Notes under the pieces: model-generated | The model's database searches: none | The model's input: the letters and a program-made list of their open reading frames with translations, nothing else | What the model was told of the DNA's origin: nothing | In this document: piece after piece, positions 59,849 through 64,000 of the stretch | Position numbering within the stretch: position 1 is the first letter of the stretch | Layout: each line of letters opens with the position of its first letter | Position numbers and translations under genes: made by a program | Assembly: GCA_035649635.1 (NCBI GenBank) | Contig: DASRJE010000136.1 | Span: 1-64,000, forward strand | Length of the DNA stretch: 64,000 nucleotides | Direction: 5' to 3' | Origin: Gp6-AA40 sp035649635 | GTDB taxonomy: Bacteria > Acidobacteriota > Vicinamibacteria > Vicinamibacterales > UBA2999

Positions 59849-60307
59849 ATGGCGAAAAGTGTGTTTCACCTCGTTTTCGTGTTCGGCCTGGCAATCGTGG
59901 CGTGCAGCCCTAAACCTGAGGCCCCGCCTGTAGCAAACTCGCCGGCGGAGACCAAGCCGGCAGGCAAGGACGTCGACCGCTACACAGTCGACGAAGGTGG
60001 CCGTCGTCAAACCCTGGAGGTAAGTAAGCAGACCGGGAACGCCGTCGACGTCGTCATCACCGTCGACGGGGCGTGCTCGCGTCGGGAGACGGGATCAGCC
60101 GTGGAGGACTCGACCGACGGGGACAGCGATGTCGAAGTTGATCCTGATGGCGAGGGACATCCAACCGACGCGTTCTCGCTGAAACTCCGCGACGAGTGTT
60201 CCGTTGGGATCCGGCTTGCCGCGCCTGAGCGGGAGTACGCCTGGCTGAGCGAATCGGACTGCAAGTCGAGTTGTCCTTTGAGCGAGGAACCGATGACGCG
60301 CAAATGA
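59849..60307 (+). CDS. Small lipoprotein downstream of the CHAP-like hydrolase
   Basis: A 152-residue lipoprotein: signal with lipobox GLAIVACSPKP, then a Pro/Ala linker and a domain rich in acidic residues (EDSTDGDSDVEVDPDGEGHP) with several Cys (GACSRR, DECSVG, SDCKSSCPLSE) that may form disulfides in the periplasm. No known family was recognised. Its place 9 nt after a peptidoglycan-hydrolase gene suggests an inhibitor or immunity protein. Confidence 0.65.
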   Translation: MAKSVFHLVFVFGLAIVACSPKPEAPPVANSPAETKPAGKDVDRYTVDEGGRRQTLEVSKQTGNAVDVVITVDGACSRRETGSAVEDSTDGDSDVEVDPDGEGHPTDAFSLKLRDECSVGIRLAAPEREYAWLSESDCKSSCPLSEEPMTRK

Positions 60308-60372
60308 AGACAGTCGGTCGGCCGCTTGCGTACGCCTGGCGCGCGCGTGGCGGAAAAGCTTGAGCGTCGCGC

Positions 60373-61950
60373 ATGCTGCTGCAGCATCTTGTTGAAACGA
60401 GTTCCTCGGTCGCCGCGGCGAGCAGCAGACTCGCGAAGATCGGCTTGCTCGCGGACCTCCTCCGCCACCTCGCAGCGGACGAGATTGAGATCGCCATCGG
60501 CATGCTCTCGGGCGAACCGCGTCAGGGACGTATCGGGATTGGCTATGCGACGCTGTGGGCTGCCAAGGATTCTCCAGCAAGCGAGACGCCCGGCTTGCCC
60601 CTCCTCGCCGTCGACGAAGCGTTCACACAGATCGCCGCGATCAAGGGGGCAGGCTCTTCGGCAGCGCGCAATGAACGTCTTCGCGTTCTCCTTCGTCAGA
60701 CCACCCGCGGCGAGCAGGATTTCATCGTCCGTCTTCTGACCGGGGAGTTGAGGCAGGGGGCGCTCGAAGCCGTGTTGGTGGATGCCGTCGCGAAGGCGAG
60801 CGGCATCGGCGCGCCCGCCGTGCGACGGGCGATGATGATGGCCGGCGCGCTCGCGCCGGTGGCCAAGGCCGTGCTCCTCACTGGCGAGACCGGCCTCGCA
60901 GGATTCGGCATCCAACTGTTTCAGCCAGTTCAGCCGATGTTGGCGCAGCCCGCAACAGACGTCGAAGAGGCGCTCAGTCAACTCCATGAGTCTTCGCTCG
61001 AGTGGAAGCTCGATGGCGCCCGCATCCAGGTCCACAAGCGTGGCGGCGAAGTCGCAGTCTTTTCACGCAACCTGCGCGACGTCACACCTGCCGTTCCAGA
61101 AGTGGTCGACGCCGTTCGCGGGCTCGACGTGCGCGAGGCGATCCTGGACGGCGAAGTGATCGCGCTGCGGTCAGACGGAGCGCCGCACCCTTTCCAGGTG
61201 ACGATGCAACGGTTTGGAAGAAAGCTGAACGTCGAGAACATGCGATCGGAGATTCCGCTGACGCCGTTCTTCTTCGATTGCCTGTACACGGACGGTGAGT
61301 CGCTGGTCGACGCTTCCCAGGAGTCGCGTATTACGCGGCTGAACATGGTCACGCCGTCACTCGTCGTGCCCATGCTCCTGCGCCCGACGCACGAGAGTGC
61401 ACAGCGATTCCTCGACGAAACGCTGCAACGTGGGCACGAAGGCGTCATGGTGAAAGCGCTCGGCGCCGAGTACGCCGCGGGCCGTCGCGGCCAGCAGTGG
61501 CTCAAGGTCAAGATCGCCCGCACGCTCGACCTCGTCGTGCTCGCGGCCGAATGGGGCCACGGCCGCCGCACGGGCTTTCTCAGCAACCTCCATCTCGGCG
61601 CACGCGACCCCGAGCACGGCGGATTCGTCATGCTGGGAAAGACGTTCAAGGGACTGACCGACGAGATGCTGGCGTGGCAGACGGACAAACTGCGCACGCT
61701 GGAGATCAGTCACGATCGGCATACGGTCTTCGTCCGGCCAGAGCTGGTCGTCGAAATCGCGTTCAACGAGGTGCAGGAGAGCCCGCAGTATCCGGGCGGC
61801 CTGGCGCTACGCTTCGCGCGCGTGAAGGGTTACCGGCAGGACAAGTCGGCGGCAGACGCGGACACGATCGAGGCCGTTCGCAATATCTATCTGCGATCGG
61901 TGTCCACGAGCTGGTCATCCAGCTTCCCTAGACCAGAGACCGGAGGCTGA
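60373..61950 (+). CDS. lig: ATP-dependent DNA ligase
   Basis: A 525-residue ligase of the ATP-dependent archaeal/bacterial type. N-terminal DNA-binding region (TSSSVAAASSRLAKIGLLAD) leads to motif I SLEWKLDGARIQV, motif III REAILDGEVIAL, motif IV HEGVMVKALGAEYAAG and motif V GQQWLKVKIARTLD. The C-terminal OB domain includes VLAAEWGHGRRTGFLSN and ends YLRSVSTSWSSSFPRPE. It seals nicks using ATP. Neighbouring genes are cell-wall hydrolases; no Ku or LigD partner is visible. A 45-bp echo of motif V coding sequence occurs at 63691-63735. Confidence 0.93.
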   Translation: MLLQHLVETSSSVAAASSRLAKIGLLADLLRHLAADEIEIAIGMLSGEPRQGRIGIGYATLWAAKDSPASETPGLPLLAVDEAFTQIAAIKGAGSSAARNERLRVLLRQTTRGEQDFIVRLLTGELRQGALEAVLVDAVAKASGIGAPAVRRAMMMAGALAPVAKAVLLTGETGLAGFGIQLFQPVQPMLAQPATDVEEALSQLHESSLEWKLDGARIQVHKRGGEVAVFSRNLRDVTPAVPEVVDAVRGLDVREAILDGEVIALRSDGAPHPFQVTMQRFGRKLNVENMRSEIPLTPFFFDCLYTDGESLVDASQESRITRLNMVTPSLVVPMLLRPTHESAQRFLDETLQRGHEGVMVKALGAEYAAGRRGQQWLKVKIARTLDLVVLAAEWGHGRRTGFLSNLHLGARDPEHGGFVMLGKTFKGLTDEMLAWQTDKLRTLEISHDRHTVFVRPELVVEIAFNEVQESPQYPGGLALRFARVKGYRQDKSAADADTIEAVRNIYLRSVSTSWSSSFPRPETGG

Positions 61951-61984
61951 GCCAGGATGACGCGAGAGCAACGACAGGAGGTGG

Positions 61985-62455
61985 TCACGAGCAGGGCGCT
62001 GCACTGAAGGAGTTCGACGTACCTCGCCAACAACGCCACCTCAAACTCGCGTCGCGAATCTGCCACGCCCCGTTCGAGGCACGCTCGAGCGTCGCATCGT
62101 ATCGGCGTCCTCGCACGGAGTCGTCAGGAATTCCATCGACGACCACTGTCATGCGATAACGACTTGGCCGCTCACCAGTGCCGCTAATCGACCAGATCGC
62201 ATCGCGGCCCAAGCCTGAGTTGATGAATCTGCCTAGGATCTGGACGGGATCATCTGTCCACTGTTGCCCGTCGGAATGGGCAGCCTCGAGTTGCCGATTG
62301 AACGACTCCGGGTCCAGTCTCTGCGACTCTGACAATGGGATCTCAAGCAAGTCAACTGCAACGTCACGAGATGCGTTGTTTGCCTTGCATGCGGCCAGCA
62401 GTGAAAGTACGCTGGCGAGCGCAACGGTGGCGAGCCGACGGGAATCACCGACCAA
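61985..62455 (-). CDS. Small lipoprotein downstream of the LysM-amidase
   Basis: A 156-residue lipoprotein (lipobox VLSLLAACKANN) with a mixed beta/alpha domain: AIWSISGTGERPSRYRMTVV, VDGIPDDSVRGRRYDATLER, ASNGAWQIRDASLRW, ending in Cys-rich CWRGTSNSFSAAPCS. The TTG start at 62455 lies before the stop of the upstream amidase gene (11-nt overlap), indicating coupled translation, with GGAG upstream. No family was recognised. By position it may inhibit or protect against the amidase, as in the other pair at 58853-60307. Confidence 0.6.
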   Translation of the reverse strand: MVGDSRRLATVALASVLSLLAACKANNASRDVAVDLLEIPLSESQRLDPESFNRQLEAAHSDGQQWTDDPVQILGRFINSGLGRDAIWSISGTGERPSRYRMTVVVDGIPDDSVRGRRYDATLERASNGAWQIRDASLRWRCWRGTSNSFSAAPCS

Positions 62456-63455
62456 GTCCCAGCTCCGTTCGCATCGAGGAAATCGCGTCGTACAAGCTGT
62501 CTCCTGGGCACACCGTTGCGGCGCCCCCGCGTATGACCTCTTTGTGCATCAACAAAGCGTTGATGCCACTATATTGCGCCCTCAGTGCAGTGATCAATTC
62601 CCTCAACGCTCGTAGCTGATTCGTCGGGGCGCTGTCCGACGAGAGCCAATCGTCGGCATGGTGGTAGTCGCCCTGGAGAACGATACCGATCGCTCCCCAA
62701 TCCGGGTCATTGAGGGGCCCGCTAGTCAACCCCGTGCCCGCGTGACTCCCCATGATCTCCAGGGGCCGCCCTTCGAGGACTTTTCCGCTCTGATCGATGA
62801 AGAAGTGATATCCGATAGCCGCGTACCCTCTGCCCTGCTCTCTGCGTTCATTGACCTTGATGCTTTCGTCGTTGTCCGTATGGTGAATCACGATCGTCGT
62901 CAAAACCTGCGCCAACGGCCATGCGGTGTTGTAGTAGATGACTTCATTCGACCAAATGGGTTCACCCGCGCCCCACTCCTTGCGGGTTTGGACGCGCACC
63001 GAACCAATGCTCAAGTTCGTATGCCCCCAGGGTGCCCTCGTGACGACGCTCCTCGCTGCGGTCCCGCCATCAGGAGAGTCAGCAGGGGGACTCCAGTCCT
63101 CCGGTCTTGTGGCAACCGTAAAGTATCGAGGGGGTAATTGTCCCTCAATGATCTCCTCGGGCATGTCGTAAGAAGTCGGTGGTATGTGGATGATCCCGGG
63201 ACTCGCCGAGGCGCTGAACATCCAGTTGTGGCCGTCGCCGGTGGGCCGTCGGCAACCGACGTAGTGACGAAGGTACCAGTTGACCTCCGCTGGTACGAGT
63301 GTCTGAAAGTTCGCAAAGACCAACGCCTGCTCACTGATACCGAAGCGGCGCGCCAGGCTGGACCACGAGTCTCCATCTCGTACCCGGTACGAAGTTCCAT
63401 GCTGGACTTTCCAGCTTCTAGAGACCGGTAGGACAGGCCTACGTTCGATTGGCAT
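62445..63455 (-). CDS. LysM and N-acetylmuramoyl-L-alanine amidase (Amidase_2/PGRP-type) protein
   Basis: A 336-residue protein. An N-terminal LysM-like unit (TSYRVRDGDSWSSLARRFGI) binds glycan. The C-terminal amidase domain begins QTRKEWGAGEPIWSNEVIYY and has Zn-ligand motifs VIHHTDNDES, IMGSHAGTG and HKEV, plus VCPGDSLYDAI. The family cleaves the amide between muramic acid and L-Ala. There is no signal peptide, so export would need another route or lysis. AGAGGA precedes the ATG. It overlaps the downstream lipoprotein gene by 11 nt. Confidence 0.85.
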   Translation of the reverse strand: MPIERRPVLPVSRSWKVQHGTSYRVRDGDSWSSLARRFGISEQALVFANFQTLVPAEVNWYLRHYVGCRRPTGDGHNWMFSASASPGIIHIPPTSYDMPEEIIEGQLPPRYFTVATRPEDWSPPADSPDGGTAARSVVTRAPWGHTNLSIGSVRVQTRKEWGAGEPIWSNEVIYYNTAWPLAQVLTTIVIHHTDNDESIKVNERREQGRGYAAIGYHFFIDQSGKVLEGRPLEIMGSHAGTGLTSGPLNDPDWGAIGIVLQGDYHHADDWLSSDSAPTNQLRALRELITALRAQYSGINALLMHKEVIRGGAATVCPGDSLYDAISSMRTELGLGR

Positions 63456-63690
63456 GGCACGTCCTCTGAGACCGCAGATGTGTGGGACGTTCTCGCACGA
63501 AGATCGGCCACGCGTCGAGTCGGCCGGATTGCAGGCGGGACCTCCACAGGCCGAGACTCATGGCGAAACTGACCCTCGCTCCGCGCCTTATTCCGAGAGC
63601 TGTCTCACGCCGCCTTTGAAAGACAAAACGGTAGATCTGGCGAAGTCGAACATTTCGCAAAAAGATTCCGGGCTTGAAGGGTCCGCCGGC

Positions 63691-63735
63691 TACGCCGCGG
63701 GCCGCCGTGGGCCGCAGTGGCTCAAGGTCGAGATC
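63691..63735 (+). other. 45-bp echo of the DNA ligase motif IV-V coding sequence
   Basis: In one plus-strand frame this reads YAAGRRGPQWLKVEI, matching YAAGRRGQQWLKVKI of the ligase gene at 61471-61515. About 40 of 45 bases are identical. Flanking bases show no further similarity. It may be a remnant of a second ligase gene, or of gene conversion or copy-paste events. Confidence 0.6.
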
Positions 63736-63740
63736 ATCGG

Positions 63741-63857
63741 GTTCGGGACCCGGGACGGGGGCTCGGGACTCGGGACTCGGACACAACTTCACCACGAAGG
63801 TCACGAAGCCTCTAGATCATCGTGTCCTTCGTGGCTAAACCTTCGTGGTCTTCTTCG
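63741..63857. repeat. GGGACTCG low-complexity run and CACGAAG/CTTCGTGG repeats (cluster 2)
   Basis: A run of GGGACTCG and related units (63741-63780) is followed by CACCACGAAGGTCACGAAG and CTTCGTGGCTAAACCTTCGT units (63785-63857), the same family as the cluster at 11140-11277. It lies just beyond the end of a TonB-dependent receptor gene. Confidence 0.6.
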
Positions 63858-63861
63858 TGGC

Positions 63862-64000
63862 CTAGAAACTGAACTCCGCCGTGAAGCGCACCATCAGCGG
63901 TGTCGCGACCCTCAGCGGCTGCTCGTACACGCTCGGCGCCGTTGCCGTTGGCGGCGCATACGTGTTGTTGTAGGTCAGGATGGCGCCGGTGTTGAGCGCG
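63862..64000 (-). CDS. C-terminus of a TonB-dependent receptor (partial)
   Basis: A 45-codon minus-strand tail running off the right edge: ILTYNNTYAPPTATAPSVYE, then EQPLRVATPLMVRFTAEFSF, stop at 63862-63864. A terminal aromatic residue after alternating strand residues is typical of outer-membrane TonB-dependent receptors, and LxVATPxMVRFTAEFSF-like ends are frequent in acidobacterial carboxypeptidase-regulatory TonB proteins. The rest of the gene lies beyond the window. Confidence 0.75.
   Translation of the reverse strand, partial: ALNTGAILTYNNTYAPPTATAPSVYEQPLRVATPLMVRFTAEFSF

Noticed and set aside
63439..63804. A 121-codon minus-strand frame near the right end
   Set aside because: It is antisense to the ligase echo and repeats, overlaps the start of the amidase gene, and has no coding features.
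1..64000. tRNA, rRNA, CRISPR arrays, insertion sequences, prophage
   Set aside because: No cloverleaf, rRNA core, spaced identical repeats, transposase or phage structural gene was recognised by eye on either strand.

Overview
This 64-kb window comes from a GC-rich bacterium. It is most likely an Acidobacteriota member of the Vicinamibacteria type; that is an inference from gene content. The signs are three large ADOP-type MacB/FtsX orphan permeases (one with a divergent PadR regulator), a Ser/Thr kinase fused to a PD40/TolB-like propeller, four secreted proteins sharing a WEGDTLVV-like motif, a DUF6152 protein, a PQQ dehydrogenase, many secreted hydrolases and a TonB-receptor C-terminus. Short palindromic repeats are scattered between genes. 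No rRNA, tRNA, CRISPR array, insertion sequence or prophage was recognised.

Layout. 1-9 kb: a partial LamG-like protein, a decayed OPT peptide transporter, a cardiolipin-synthase-like PLD enzyme, the kinase-propeller, a TPR protein, a methyltransferase and a secreted Cys-phosphatase. 9-16 kb: secreted hydrolases (EEP nuclease/phosphatase family, dienelactone hydrolase, amidohydrolase), a beta-barrel protein with a small partner, a convincing ydaO/c-di-AMP riboswitch in front of a Band-7 gene, and a TPR lipoprotein. 16-21 kb: a tightly packed operon of solute-binding lipoprotein, sensor kinase and NtrC-type regulator; the kinase carries two in-frame copies of a genomic palindrome. 21-25 kb: a secreted HpaI-type aldolase, a WEGDTLVV protein and a close relative of plant fatty-acid alpha-dioxygenases.

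25-31 kb holds the most interesting system: three minus-strand genes encoding, in order, a TIR protein with a probable inactive-STAND domain, a MoxR AAA+ ATPase, and a 1181-residue membrane protein with a CoxE-like N-terminus and a formylglycine-enzyme-like (SUMF1) domain. The set resembles NTP-dependent conflict (defence) systems. No classical vWA partner is visible.

31-45 kb: PadR and two divergent ADOP permeases around a 45-bp palindrome, a methyltransferase, a MetE-like enzyme, a PQQ dehydrogenase broken by one amber codon, a metallo-beta-lactamase-fold protein and a third ADOP permease. 45-54 kb: a beta-barrel protein, more WEGDTLVV proteins, small membrane or secreted proteins, a FolD homologue with altered catalytic residues and a large polytopic membrane protein. 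54-64 kb: a GT2 glycosyltransferase, an L,D-transpeptidase-like protein, a second TIR protein (TIR-TM-TPR), a DUF6152 protein, two peptidoglycan-hydrolase plus lipoprotein pairs flanking an ATP-dependent DNA ligase, a short echo of that ligase, and the end of a TonB-dependent receptor.

Start codons were chosen by ribosome-binding site, signal peptide and family fit. Functions rest on motifs read by eye, since no database search was possible.
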